The translations under genes were made by a program, and so were the position numbers. Source: Blastocatellia bacterium (GTDB lineage: Bacteria; Acidobacteriota; Blastocatellia; HR10). Taken from it: a DNA stretch of 45,100 bases. Positions within the stretch are counted from its first letter, which is position 1, and each line of letters begins with the position of its first letter. Below the pieces are notes generated by a model, which saw only the letters and a program-made list of their open reading frames with translations, searched no databases and was not told where the DNA came from. This document shows, in pieces, positions 19,579 through 27,659 of this stretch. The DNA is taken from contig DATLZR010000149.1 of the NCBI GenBank assembly GCA_035573895.1, positions 1 to 45,100 on the forward strand. Direction: 5' to 3'.

Positions 19579-20334
19579 ATGAATCGAAAGTTTTATGCGA
19601 GAGGGTTTCTCGTGAGTCTCGCTGTGGCTGTCGGTGTGGGAGCGCAGCAACCGGCCAGGGGTAGAGCCCCGATGGATGCTCCAAAGCTGACGGCGGAAGA
19701 GATCCTGGAGAAAGGGATTGCTGCAACCGGCGGGCGAGAAGCTCGCCAGCGCATCACCAGTATCATGAGCAAAGGAACGCTGGAGATTGTCCCCCAGGGA
19801 CTTCAGGGAACGATTGAAATCTACGCCAAAGCGCCGAACAAGTTGCTGATTATCCAGACCATCCCCGGTCTGGAGATCAAGCAGGGATTCGATGGAGAGG
19901 TGGGGTGGGTCTACAACTCCCTCCAGGGTTTTCGTCGGCTCGAAGCAGAGGAACTCGAAACGTTCAAGCGCAGGGCGACCCTTCATTCGGAGATTCACTG
20001 GCGACGGTTGTACGAGAAGGTCGAACTGATTGGCCAGGAGAAAGTGGGAGATCGCACAGCCTATGTCATTCGCCTGACGCCCGGCGTGGGGAATCCGGTG
20101 ACCCAGTACTATGACAGTGAGACCTTTCTCCTGCTGCGCACCGACACCACGCAAGATGGTCCGTTGGGCCCCATCACTCAGGAGGCCTATCCCTCGGATT
20201 ATCGTGAGATGGATGGCGTCCTGGTTCCCTTCACCCTGACGACGAAGGCGCCGACGGCTGTCGTCGTCGTCCGCATCACCGAGCGAAAGACAAACGTCGA
20301 GATTGACGATTCGCGGTTCGCTCCACCGAAATAG
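19579..20334 (+). CDS. secreted LolA-like / outer-membrane lipoprotein-sorting-like protein
   Basis: 251 residues with a signal peptide (MNRKFYARGFLVSLAVAVGVGAQQ). The mature part begins with an EEILEKGIAATGGREA helix, followed by beta strands typical of the LolA-like fold (SKGTLEIVPQGLQGTIEIY, KAPNKLLIIQTIPGLEI, GWVYNSLQGFRRL, YYDSETFLLLRTD, PFTLTTKAP). Such proteins are common in Acidobacteria and are thought to carry hydrophobic molecules or lipoproteins across the periplasm; direct proof is scarce. I chose ATG 19579 because GGGAGGGAGAAGAAGAG precedes it and the signal peptide then begins at residue 1. It stands alone; pgsA faces it from the other strand. Confidence 0.8.
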   Translation: MNRKFYARGFLVSLAVAVGVGAQQPARGRAPMDAPKLTAEEILEKGIAATGGREARQRITSIMSKGTLEIVPQGLQGTIEIYAKAPNKLLIIQTIPGLEIKQGFDGEVGWVYNSLQGFRRLEAEELETFKRRATLHSEIHWRRLYEKVELIGQEKVGDRTAYVIRLTPGVGNPVTQYYDSETFLLLRTDTTQDGPLGPITQEAYPSDYREMDGVLVPFTLTTKAPTAVVVVRITERKTNVEIDDSRFAPPK

Positions 20335-20356
20335 CGCCGTGACGCAGACGAATGGA

Positions 20357-20408
20357 GCGCAGACTTTCCACTCCTGCGAATGTGGTGCAATCTTTCGCGT
20401 CAGCGAGT
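20357..20408. repeat. degenerate copy of the intergenic palindromic element
   Basis: GCGCAGACTTTCCACTCCTGCGAATGTGGTGC resembles the copy at 33.86 kb, but its stem is shortened to CGCAG/CTGCG. A second weaker stem follows. It lies between the converging LolA-like gene and pgsA. Confidence 0.45.
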
Positions 20409-21146
20409 CTTGCGCAGGTGGAGTGACTGAGGCTGTGACGATCCGGCCTCGGCAACCAGAGTATCGGGCGACTCATCCGCGCTCACACGGGCGCGGCGGT
20501 AGAAGGCGCGGAAGTATCCATACATAGAACTCATCGAGAAGATGACGGCCAGCCACAGGAACCCACGTCCGGCGCTGTAGATGAGAATGCGAAGGTCATG
20601 GGCGGTGAGGGAGCCGGTCGTGAACACCCGGGCGAATGCTCCCACAAAGGCGGGAGCTTCCCAGAAAACGGGGACGGCGTACGGAGTCACCGGCGGGCCT
20701 CCCTCGTCTGTCATGCTGAGGATGAGCAGGGCGACGGCAATAACCTGCGTGAGCATCTTGAACTTCCCCAGCCGGGAGGCGGCAATCAGGTATCCCTCAC
20801 GCGCCGCCAGGCTCCGCAATCCCGTGACGGCGAACTCCCGGCCGATGATGACGACGACGGCCCAGGCGGGGGCGAGCCGATTGTCCACCAGCGCGATCAG
20901 AGCCGCCGAGATGAGCAGTTTATCGGCGATGGGATCGAGCATCACGCCGAGAGTCGAGACCTGTTTCCATCGCCGCGCCAAATAGCCGTCGAGCCAATCG
21001 GTCAACGCCGCTATGAGGAAGATCGTCACCCCCAGAAGCCGCTGGGAGACGCCAAACCAGGCTTCCGATACCCGCGTCAGCAGCACCACCACCAGCAGTG
21101 GGACGATGAAGATGCGCAGCAGCGTTATGGCGTTTGGCACATTCAA
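20400..21146 (-). CDS. pgsA: CDP-diacylglycerol-glycerol-3-phosphate 3-phosphatidyltransferase
   Basis: Makes phosphatidylglycerol phosphate, the committed step to acidic phospholipids, in the inner membrane. The 248-residue protein starts MNVPNAITLLRI, typical of PgsA. It carries the full CDP-alcohol phosphotransferase signature: D50, D53-G54, A57-R58, G67, D71 and D75 (in DWLDGYLARRW and MLDPIADK). Several membrane helices follow. It has an unusually long hydrophilic C-terminal tail (about 25 residues) and an insertion near 150-180 compared with the ~185-residue E. coli enzyme. It is last in a minus-strand run after the symporter group, 153 bases away, so it may have its own promoter. Confidence 0.92.
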   Translation of the reverse strand: MNVPNAITLLRIFIVPLLVVVLLTRVSEAWFGVSQRLLGVTIFLIAALTDWLDGYLARRWKQVSTLGVMLDPIADKLLISAALIALVDNRLAPAWAVVVIIGREFAVTGLRSLAAREGYLIAASRLGKFKMLTQVIAVALLILSMTDEGGPPVTPYAVPVFWEAPAFVGAFARVFTTGSLTAHDLRILIYSAGRGFLWLAVIFSMSSMYGYFRAFYRRARVSADESPDTLVAEAGSSQPQSLHLRKTR

Positions 21147-21299
21147 GGCTCGTCTTCCTCAAAAACGGTGCGAGGTTAAGATACAAGAGTTCGAATGCCC
21201 CAGGCAAGATGCGCGGGAAGGACCTCGTCGGGCCGCCAGCCTGATGGTTGATTGCCTCGGCTCATTCCAACCGCTATTGCCGGCGTGCCGAATCACGGC

Positions 21300-21470
21300 T
21301 CATTCGTTCTTCTGCGAGTCGGGGGCAGGAGGTGGCTGGCTCTTTCCCTTTAACTGGTCGCGGTAGCGTGTTTCTTCTCGATTATTCTGCCAGCGCGCCC
21401 ACACATAATATGCCAGCACCCAAACGGCCGCGACGAGAAAGAATCCGTAAAAATTCCCGCCGAATCCCAT
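21300..21470 (-). CDS. 56-residue single-pass membrane protein
   Basis: A small protein with one membrane helix (MGFGGNFYGFFLVAAVWVLAYYVW, residues ~1-24), then a charged and Pro-rich tail (ARWQNNREETRYRDQ...). The ATG at 21470 has GAGGAAAA correctly placed; an in-frame extension upstream would overlap the preceding gene. It begins 17 bases after the 253-residue membrane protein and is probably translated from the symporter message. I do not recognise a named family. Its size and position suggest an accessory subunit of the symporter, which is inference. Confidence 0.65.
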   Translation of the reverse strand: MGFGGNFYGFFLVAAVWVLAYYVWARWQNNREETRYRDQLKGKSQPPPAPDSQKNE

Positions 21471-21487
21471 GATTTTTCCTCGCCCGG

Positions 21488-22249
21488 TTATTCCCGTCGC
21501 CATGACGAGCGCAGTTTCCAGAATCCGGTTCCCAGACCGAAGAGTGCCAGGATGAGGCCGTCATTGAGGGTCGTCGCCGTCAGAATGTGATCGCTCCAGG
21601 ACACGGCCTCAGCGGGTTTATGGGTGATCCGGATAAACGACGGCACGCTCGTCAGCCGCAGTGAGCCGTGACGCGCATCCGACCACAGGAACGGAGGAAA
21701 CGAATTCCCCACGTGAACGTCTCCCTCCGGCAGAATGACCGAGAGATGGACCGACCGCTCGCCCGGGCGTGTCGGCAGCGCCGGGACGGGCAGCGGGATC
21801 CGCGCGGATTCATCCGACGTCGCCTCGACGCGATAGCGAATGACATACCGGAGAGAAGTCTTCCCCGGCTCTCTGACTGCGGCGGCGAAGGCGATATGAT
21901 GGGTTCGCCCCGTGGTCCGATATTCGTACTCGATCGGTTGTCCCGCCGTCGTGAGCACCTCAAGATCGCCGATATGCTGGTGGTCGAAACGGATGAGCGT
22001 ATGCGTGAGCTTTTCACCGGAAGGGGGCGGCGCGGTGGTCACCGTGATCGTGGCGGTGATCTGCCGACGATCAACGAAGGCGAGGCGAGCCTCATACGCC
22101 GTGAGGGCGGGCATACCGTCGGCCGCCCGGACAAAAGACGCGCTCACCAGCACAAGAACAATGCCGAGCACTCCCGCTCGAGCAGTAGAGGCGGAAGGGA
22201 TCCCGCACCGGGCATCATCCCGAACGAGGGTGAATGGACCTGACATCAT
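21488..22249 (-). CDS. membrane-anchored periplasmic protein coupled to the symporter gene
   Basis: 253 residues, not recognised. It has an N-terminal hydrophobic export segment (GVLGIVLVLVSASFVRAAD, ~26-44), then about 175 residues of probable beta-rich periplasmic domain (ITATITVTTAPPPSGEKLTHT, TSLRYVIRYRVEATSDES). A C-terminal hydrophobic segment follows (DGLILALFGLGTGFW), ending in basic residues. Its start overlaps the symporter stop by four bases (ATGA), so translation is coupled. This points to a function with the transporter, such as a substrate-presenting or assembly partner. Confidence 0.7.
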   Translation of the reverse strand: MMSGPFTLVRDDARCGIPSASTARAGVLGIVLVLVSASFVRAADGMPALTAYEARLAFVDRRQITATITVTTAPPPSGEKLTHTLIRFDHQHIGDLEVLTTAGQPIEYEYRTTGRTHHIAFAAAVREPGKTSLRYVIRYRVEATSDESARIPLPVPALPTRPGERSVHLSVILPEGDVHVGNSFPPFLWSDARHGSLRLTSVPSFIRITHKPAEAVSWSDHILTATTLNDGLILALFGLGTGFWKLRSSWRRE

Positions 22250-23682
22250 TTTTGTTCCTCAACTTTTCTGCCGTTCTCCGCGCCTGCTCTATGGCCCGTC
22301 TTCGTGCGGCTCATGGCGACATAGAGAAGGGCGCTCGCGGCGATGCCGATTTCGACGGCGTCAATATCGGGGAAGCGATCCTGGCCCCAGAGGCTCCAGA
22401 GCAAGCACCCCAGGAAGCCCCCAATCATCGAACCGAGGGCGCTGGCGGACGTTCCCCGTCGCCAGTTCAAGCCCATTACAATGGGGACGAAGAAGAAGCT
22501 GGCGATGAAGCGAGTTTGCACCACGACGAGCGATTGCACATCGGTATACCGCTCAAGCGCAAATCCAATGGGCAACGCGCCGAGCAGCAGAATGCTCAGC
22601 CGATTGAGCAGGAGTTTGCGCCGCTCCGACGCGTGGGGATTGATGAGTGAGACATAGAGATCATGGGACACTCCGGCTGCCGTGACGATGAGGATCGAGT
22701 TGACCGTTGACATGATGGCGGAGATCATCGCCACGAGAAAGAGCGAGCCCGCCAGCGGCGACAACAGATGAAGTGCCATGAGAGAACTCGCCTGATCGGG
22801 GGAAGAGAGATGGGGAAAGAGCATGCGCATGATGAGACCGATGAGCATCACCGCTGCTCCGATGAGCGCCTGAAAGAGGATGCACACGCCGATGGCATAC
22901 CGCACCGTCGCTTTATCCCGCATCGAGTAGAAGCGCACCATTTCGTAAGGAGCCGCCGCCATCGTCAATCCGAAGGCCAGCGAGAAGCCGAGAATTTGAC
23001 GGCCGCTGTACCACCAGCCGGTCAATCGGTGATCGAGTGCGGTCAGATACTCCCCGACGATCTGGAGACCTCCGGCCTGGTAGAGAAGAAGAGGAATCGC
23101 CACCATCACTCCGGCTACCATGATGAGCGTTTGCAGGAAATCAATGTAGGAGCTTGACCGCACACCGCCCAGCATCGTGTAGAGGAGCGTGCTCACCATC
23201 AGGATCAGCATGGAGACGCGAGGATCGAGGCCGAAGAGGGCCTGGAAGATCTCGCCGCAGGCTTGATACTGAGCGGTGAGCAGGATCGTGTAGCTGAAGA
23301 TGATCAAAAGCGCCGATACGACGCGCACCGCCTGACTCTCGAATCGCGCCGCCAGAAAATCGGGGATCGTCACCGCGCCCCACTCGCGCAGCTTCGGGGC
23401 TACCAGCAGGGCTGACAGAAGCCAGCCGAACCAAACTCCGGGCCAGACCCAGACCCAACTGACGCCGGTGGCATAATGGCGGCCGACGGTTCCCACAAAC
23501 GTTCCGGCACTAATTTGCGTGGCTGCCAGGACGGCTCCACCCACCCAGGGACCAATCGTGCGGCTGGCAGTGAGGAAATCGTCCTCGGTGCGCGTGCGCC
23601 GTAGTCCCCACACCCCGATGGCCAGAATGACGAAGAAATAGACGACCAGAACGATGAGAAACGTCAAAGAGGGACCGGTCAT
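22246..23682 (-). CDS. sodium:solute symporter (SSS family)
   Basis: 478 residues with about 13 predicted membrane helices. The N-terminus fits the family (FLIVLVVYFFVILAIGVWG), followed by EDDFLTASRTIGPWVGGAVLAATQISAGTF-type sequence, the conserved region of the first LeuT-fold repeat. The later AAPYEMVRFYSMRD and AMISAIMSTVNSILIVTAAG segments are typical of the proline/pantothenate-like branch; the serine/threonine-rich SAIMSTVNS region is part of the sodium site. The substrate is unknown. It lies 105 bases downstream of an M19 dipeptidase gene on the same strand, which suggests uptake of an amino acid or peptide product. Confidence 0.88.
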   Translation of the reverse strand: MTGPSLTFLIVLVVYFFVILAIGVWGLRRTRTEDDFLTASRTIGPWVGGAVLAATQISAGTFVGTVGRHYATGVSWVWVWPGVWFGWLLSALLVAPKLREWGAVTIPDFLAARFESQAVRVVSALLIIFSYTILLTAQYQACGEIFQALFGLDPRVSMLILMVSTLLYTMLGGVRSSSYIDFLQTLIMVAGVMVAIPLLLYQAGGLQIVGEYLTALDHRLTGWWYSGRQILGFSLAFGLTMAAAPYEMVRFYSMRDKATVRYAIGVCILFQALIGAAVMLIGLIMRMLFPHLSSPDQASSLMALHLLSPLAGSLFLVAMISAIMSTVNSILIVTAAGVSHDLYVSLINPHASERRKLLLNRLSILLLGALPIGFALERYTDVQSLVVVQTRFIASFFFVPIVMGLNWRRGTSASALGSMIGGFLGCLLWSLWGQDRFPDIDAVEIGIAASALLYVAMSRTKTGHRAGAENGRKVEEQK

Positions 23683-23787
23683 GGCGATGACGTCAGAAAC
23701 TCACGGCGTCGCTCCTCCGGCCACTCAGGGGGCGAGCGACGCCCCGGATGATTCGCTTCTCTTTATGGGGTATGCCCCCGCTCGCTC

Positions 23788-24990
23788 TCACGACCACCAG
23801 ACCTCCCGCAGGACGCGAATGACATTCCCCCCCAGAACCTTGGTGATCTCATCATCGGAGTACCCGTGACGCACGAGCCAGCGAACGATATTGGGGAACG
23901 TCTCGGACGGATTCTCCAGGCCGGCAACGTAAGGGACTTCGGGGAAGGGGACGCTCCCATGAACCGTTCGAATCGAGAGATGCTCAGCGAAGACGCGATG
24001 TAAGGCGACGTGATCGCCAAACAGGGTGTCCGGGCCGAAGGCGACGTGATCAATGCCGACGAGATTCACGATATACTCGAAGTGTTCCATCACCGACTCG
24101 ATGGAGTGGCGAGGGTGATTCCGGGTCAATGTCGTATGAGGAGCGGCCTCGATCCCGATGATTCCTCCTTTGGCGGCGCAGGCGCGGAGAACCTCATCGG
24201 GTTTCATGCGGGCCGTCGGCCACAAGGCCCGTGCTCCCGCGTGGGAGATGAACACCGGCTTCTGGCTTTCGGCAATGGTATCGAGCGAGGTCTGATCGCC
24301 GCAGTGAGCAATATCAATGGCCATGCCCAGTTTGTTCATGCGACGCACGACGCGGCGCCCGAATTCCGTCAGGCCGGCATCGGTGCGCTCTCTGAGGCCC
24401 GAGCCGAGCGCGTTCGCCTCACTATAAGTAATGCCCATCATGCGCACACCGAGGCCATAGAGGACGTCCACCCGATCAATCTCGTTCTCAATCGGCGTCG
24501 CCGCTTCGAGCGCCGGCACCAGAGCAATGCGCCCCGTTTCTTTGGCGGCCAGCAGATCCGCCACCGTTTCGGCGCGATAGACCATCTTCTGGTGAGCCAG
24601 ATCGCTCAACCGCATTCCCAGATCGTGAATGATGTCGGTCCATTTCCACCCGGCATTACTGGTGATGAGCGCCGTCCCGTCCATGAAGTTGTCGAAGATG
24701 ACATCAATGTGGGAGACGGCGAGTCCCTGGTAGCCGGTCCAATCGCGTCCCTGACGGCGATAGTCGAAGATCTCGGTCACGTCCTCCGGAGTGACGAACG
24801 GATGGTCATGCAGCGAGACGATTAGAGCCGTATCCAGCAGTCGCTGGACGCGCTCCTCTTCCGCCGGACTCACCTCGACGGTCAACGACTCGACGCGCCC
24901 GATCTCACGGGCCAGGCGAAAGGGCTTGTAATCCACACCCGGTTCGAGATACTGGTAGGATCTGTAGCCGTTGTAGTTCTTCTGGCTCAT
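23788..24990 (-). CDS. membrane dipeptidase-like protein (peptidase M19)
   Basis: 400 residues, member of the renal dipeptidase/M19 metal-hydrolase family. Candidate metal and active-site residues are H61-D62-H63 (VSLHDHPF), Glu in LVPALEAATP, His in IDIAHCGDQTS, His in VFISHAGARALWPT, and Asp in HVAFGPDTLFGDH. Most M19 enzymes have H-x-D at the first site; here the same place reads H-D-H. No signal peptide is visible, so it is probably cytoplasmic. I start at ATG 24990 (MSQKNYNGYRS), which has GGGGAGGA eight bases before it, rather than 42 bases upstream. Likely substrates are dipeptides or D-amino-acid amides. Confidence 0.85.
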   Translation of the reverse strand: MSQKNYNGYRSYQYLEPGVDYKPFRLAREIGRVESLTVEVSPAEEERVQRLLDTALIVSLHDHPFVTPEDVTEIFDYRRQGRDWTGYQGLAVSHIDVIFDNFMDGTALITSNAGWKWTDIIHDLGMRLSDLAHQKMVYRAETVADLLAAKETGRIALVPALEAATPIENEIDRVDVLYGLGVRMMGITYSEANALGSGLRERTDAGLTEFGRRVVRRMNKLGMAIDIAHCGDQTSLDTIAESQKPVFISHAGARALWPTARMKPDEVLRACAAKGGIIGIEAAPHTTLTRNHPRHSIESVMEHFEYIVNLVGIDHVAFGPDTLFGDHVALHRVFAEHLSIRTVHGSVPFPEVPYVAGLENPSETFPNIVRWLVRHGYSDDEITKVLGGNVIRVLREVWWS

Positions 24991-25270
24991 AGCCGATGTC
25001 CTCCCCGAAACGTGTTTTTCCGGTACTGGCATGTGATATGCTTGCGATAAACATACGCCTCTGCTGAGGACGGTGGATCGTTACTCGGACCCCGTGCGCG
25101 CGGCTCCGCGACGAGTACCACGGCGAGAGCCAGGCGGTGGGAACGGAGCCGACAGCTCCCGAAGGTGCGGCCTGCTGAGACTCGCGAGCGATTTCTTCAT
25201 CTCTCCGCTTCATCAGGCCGCCCGCGGCGAGAACGATCAAGTTTCGCCGGCGGGAATGCTTGCTTCCTCC

Positions 25271-26611
25271 TCACCGCGTGGCGCTGCGTTGGAGCGCCGT
25301 TTTGACGAAGCCGAGAAGCTCTTCGATGGTGCAGGGCTTCGTCAGATAGAGGCTTTGCGTGTCGCGCAAGAAGGTGAGCGTGTGGGGGCTGATGACATCC
25401 CCGCTCAGAAAAACGATTCGTCGGGCTATCTCCGGATCCACCCGACTGAAGTGTTGAAAGAGTTCCATGCCGCCCACGCCCGGCATCTTCAAATCCGCCA
25501 CGATGAGATCATAGCGATTGGCTTCGATCAAGCCGATGGCGGCTTCCCCGTCGAGCGTCGTATCCACGATGTAGTTGTGCGACTGGAGAATACGCCGGAT
25601 GAGTTCGGCAACGGCTTTTTCATCGTCCACCACGAGGATGCGTTTCCGTTCCATCTCCTCCACTGTCGGTTCCGTGACGGGAGCCGTCGGTGACGATGAA
25701 GCGGCGACCGTATCAACGAGAGTTCGGGCCGATTGGGCCAGCTCGCGAACCGTCTCGATGGCCTGTCGCGCTTCGGTTCGGATGAGTCCCAGATTCTCCG
25801 CCACCTCCTCGTTTTCGCTCAGAGAGTGGTTCAGGATCTGGGCATAGAGATTGATGCTCGTCAGCCGATTATTGATGTCGTGCGCGATCTGGGAGATCGT
25901 TTCCACAAGATGACGCAGATCGGGACGCGGCTCGGACGTGACCGATGCGGCGCCGCCGGCGAGGACGTACCGATGCGCGTACTCGTAGCGGGCGGTGATT
26001 TCTTCGGAGAAGGACTCGGCCAGAATCTGAACGAGGTCGCGCACGCCCTGAAGTTTCTCGCCGTCCAGAGCGAGATCGAATGCCTGCTGGTAGCGTGTCC
26101 CCAGCGCGGGATTTCCTTCGGGAAAGAGTCTTTCCAGTTCGGCGCAGCCATAGAAGTTGAGGATGGGATACGCGGCGACGGTCAAGCTCGCTTTGGGATA
26201 GCGGCGGCCCTCGAAAGTGAGGATGATCGGGCAGCTCCAGAGCGTCTTGCGCCCGCCGACGCAATCGGCGCTCACCGGGCGCAGCTCTTTCATCGCCTTG
26301 AGCGATGCCTGCCAGGTATCAATGACGCAGCGGGGCAGGCCGGTCGCTCTATCCTCCAGCTTGTTGAGTTCGCGGCAGAGCGGCGATTGCACCAGCAACG
26401 GCAGCGCATCGTGAACCAGCGGCAGGGGGAAATCCTCATCGTAGAGATAAACCGACGCCTCCATGTGGGTGATGATGCTCAATTGAATTTGCAGGCGGAG
26501 GATCTTCGTCGTATCTATGAGCAGTCCCAGTTCGATCCGGTCCGGCGGCAGGAGCCGACCGGAGGCATCGAGACAGCGCGACACATCGAATGTCCAGGAT
26601 CGCTGGCGCAT
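25271..26611 (-). CDS. PocR-like sensor / HisKA / receiver protein lacking a kinase ATPase domain
   Basis: 446 residues. The N-terminal ~185 residues contain a Cys pattern (C79, C95, C117, C127) resembling the PocR ligand-binding domain (CRELNKLEDRATGLPRC, DCVGG, SCPI). A dimerisation/H-box helix follows with QIAHDINNRLTSI, H244 being the phospho-acceptor candidate. There is then no HATPase_c domain: after LAQSARTLVDT and a Ser/Pro linker the chain goes directly to a complete receiver domain (LVVDDE at 327-331, D373 in VADLKMP, K425 in LTKPC). It may act as a phosphorelay or dimer scaffold served by another kinase. It starts 9 bases after the FHA gene stop and ends the wall-control operon. 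Confidence 0.82.
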   Translation of the reverse strand: MRQRSWTFDVSRCLDASGRLLPPDRIELGLLIDTTKILRLQIQLSIITHMEASVYLYDEDFPLPLVHDALPLLVQSPLCRELNKLEDRATGLPRCVIDTWQASLKAMKELRPVSADCVGGRKTLWSCPIILTFEGRRYPKASLTVAAYPILNFYGCAELERLFPEGNPALGTRYQQAFDLALDGEKLQGVRDLVQILAESFSEEITARYEYAHRYVLAGGAASVTSEPRPDLRHLVETISQIAHDINNRLTSINLYAQILNHSLSENEEVAENLGLIRTEARQAIETVRELAQSARTLVDTVAASSSPTAPVTEPTVEEMERKRILVVDDEKAVAELIRRILQSHNYIVDTTLDGEAAIGLIEANRYDLIVADLKMPGVGGMELFQHFSRVDPEIARRIVFLSGDVISPHTLTFLRDTQSLYLTKPCTIEELLGFVKTALQRSATR

Positions 26612-26620
26612 AGTTACCGG

Positions 26621-27436
26621 TCAGGTCAACTCGATAACACGGACACAGTAGCGGCCAATACCGATCTCATCTCCGGGGGCGATGGCCGCTTCTTCTCCGG
26701 CCTCCATCTCCCGGCCGTTGAGCGTCAGGGGATTCCGGCCCTCGACGACCAACATCCACCGGTTTGCCGCCTGACGCTGGAGCCGGGCGTGACGACGGCT
26801 GATCTCCAGATCGCCGGGAAGCTCCAGGTCCACGGCCACCGTGGTTCCCCCACGCCCGATGGTCACGACGGGAAGCGAGAACGCGCGCACCGTTTTCTCG
26901 CCTCCCTCTCGCGTGCTGACTTCGACCACCAGGCGATAAGGCGCGATCACGCGCGTCTCTTCATCCTGAGGTTTCATCTCCAGCGGCGTCGTCTGGCCGC
27001 CGGGTGGGGCCGGTCCGAGAAGAGTCGTCTTCTGTTCGTCGCGGTGCCAGATCGGGGTGACCGAAAACTGTCCCGGCGGGAGCGATCCGTCCACCCGGAT
27101 CTGGATGGCGAACGATTCGGTATGGTGACGGCCGCGGGTGATCTCGCGCGCGCGCATCGCCGTCAGATTCTGCAATCCGCGCACGAAACCGATCCGCTTC
27201 TCACCGCGCAGCGCCGCATCATCCTCTCGGCTGAGGAAGACGACATATCCCGGAGGAACGTACACCGGCTCGTTGGGAGGCGAGAGCATCTCCTCCCGCA
27301 TCACCCGTTCGATCTCGGCGGCGATTTGGTGAAGAAATTCATCCCAGCGCGACGGCGATTCGTCGGCCGTCCCGACATATTCCCTGTCCAGATCGGCGAG
27401 AAATCCCTTCAGTTTTTTCAACCACCCTCGACTCAT
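26621..27436 (-). CDS. FHA-domain protein with FhaA-type N-terminal domain
   Basis: 271 residues from the ATG at 27436 (MSRGWLKKLKGFLADL). The N-terminal half resembles the DUF3662/FhaA N-domain (PVYVPPGYVVFLSREDDAALRGEKR). The C-terminal ~90 residues form an FHA phosphothreonine-binding domain with VVTIGRGGTTVAVDLEL, ISRRHARL and LNGREMEAGEEAAI. FHA domains dock on proteins phosphorylated by Ser/Thr kinases. It lies between the PP2C phosphatase and the HisKA/receiver gene on the same strand. Readings extending to 27568 add unconserved sequence. A TATACT at 27609-27614 (minus strand) could be a -10 in the 223-base gap before it. Confidence 0.78.
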   Translation of the reverse strand: MSRGWLKKLKGFLADLDREYVGTADESPSRWDEFLHQIAAEIERVMREEMLSPPNEPVYVPPGYVVFLSREDDAALRGEKRIGFVRGLQNLTAMRAREITRGRHHTESFAIQIRVDGSLPPGQFSVTPIWHRDEQKTTLLGPAPPGGQTTPLEMKPQDEETRVIAPYRLVVEVSTREGGEKTVRAFSLPVVTIGRGGTTVAVDLELPGDLEISRRHARLQRQAANRWMLVVEGRNPLTLNGREMEAGEEAAIAPGDEIGIGRYCVRVIELT

Positions 27437-27659
27437 CCAGTCATCGCACGGCCAATGAGGAGCGTCGGCTCTCCCCTCTGCCCGACGTTTCCCACCGGCG
27501 ACCGGGTCGCACGGACCATTCGGCCAGCACCCCTGAGCAAACGAGAAAACCCATGCTCCTTGTCGCACGAGCTTTCGCGCCTGCGATTCCTCACTTGACG
27601 GCTGCTAGTATACTCAGTCAGCCACCGCCAATCCACTGCCTTTCGTTCGAATTATCCCT

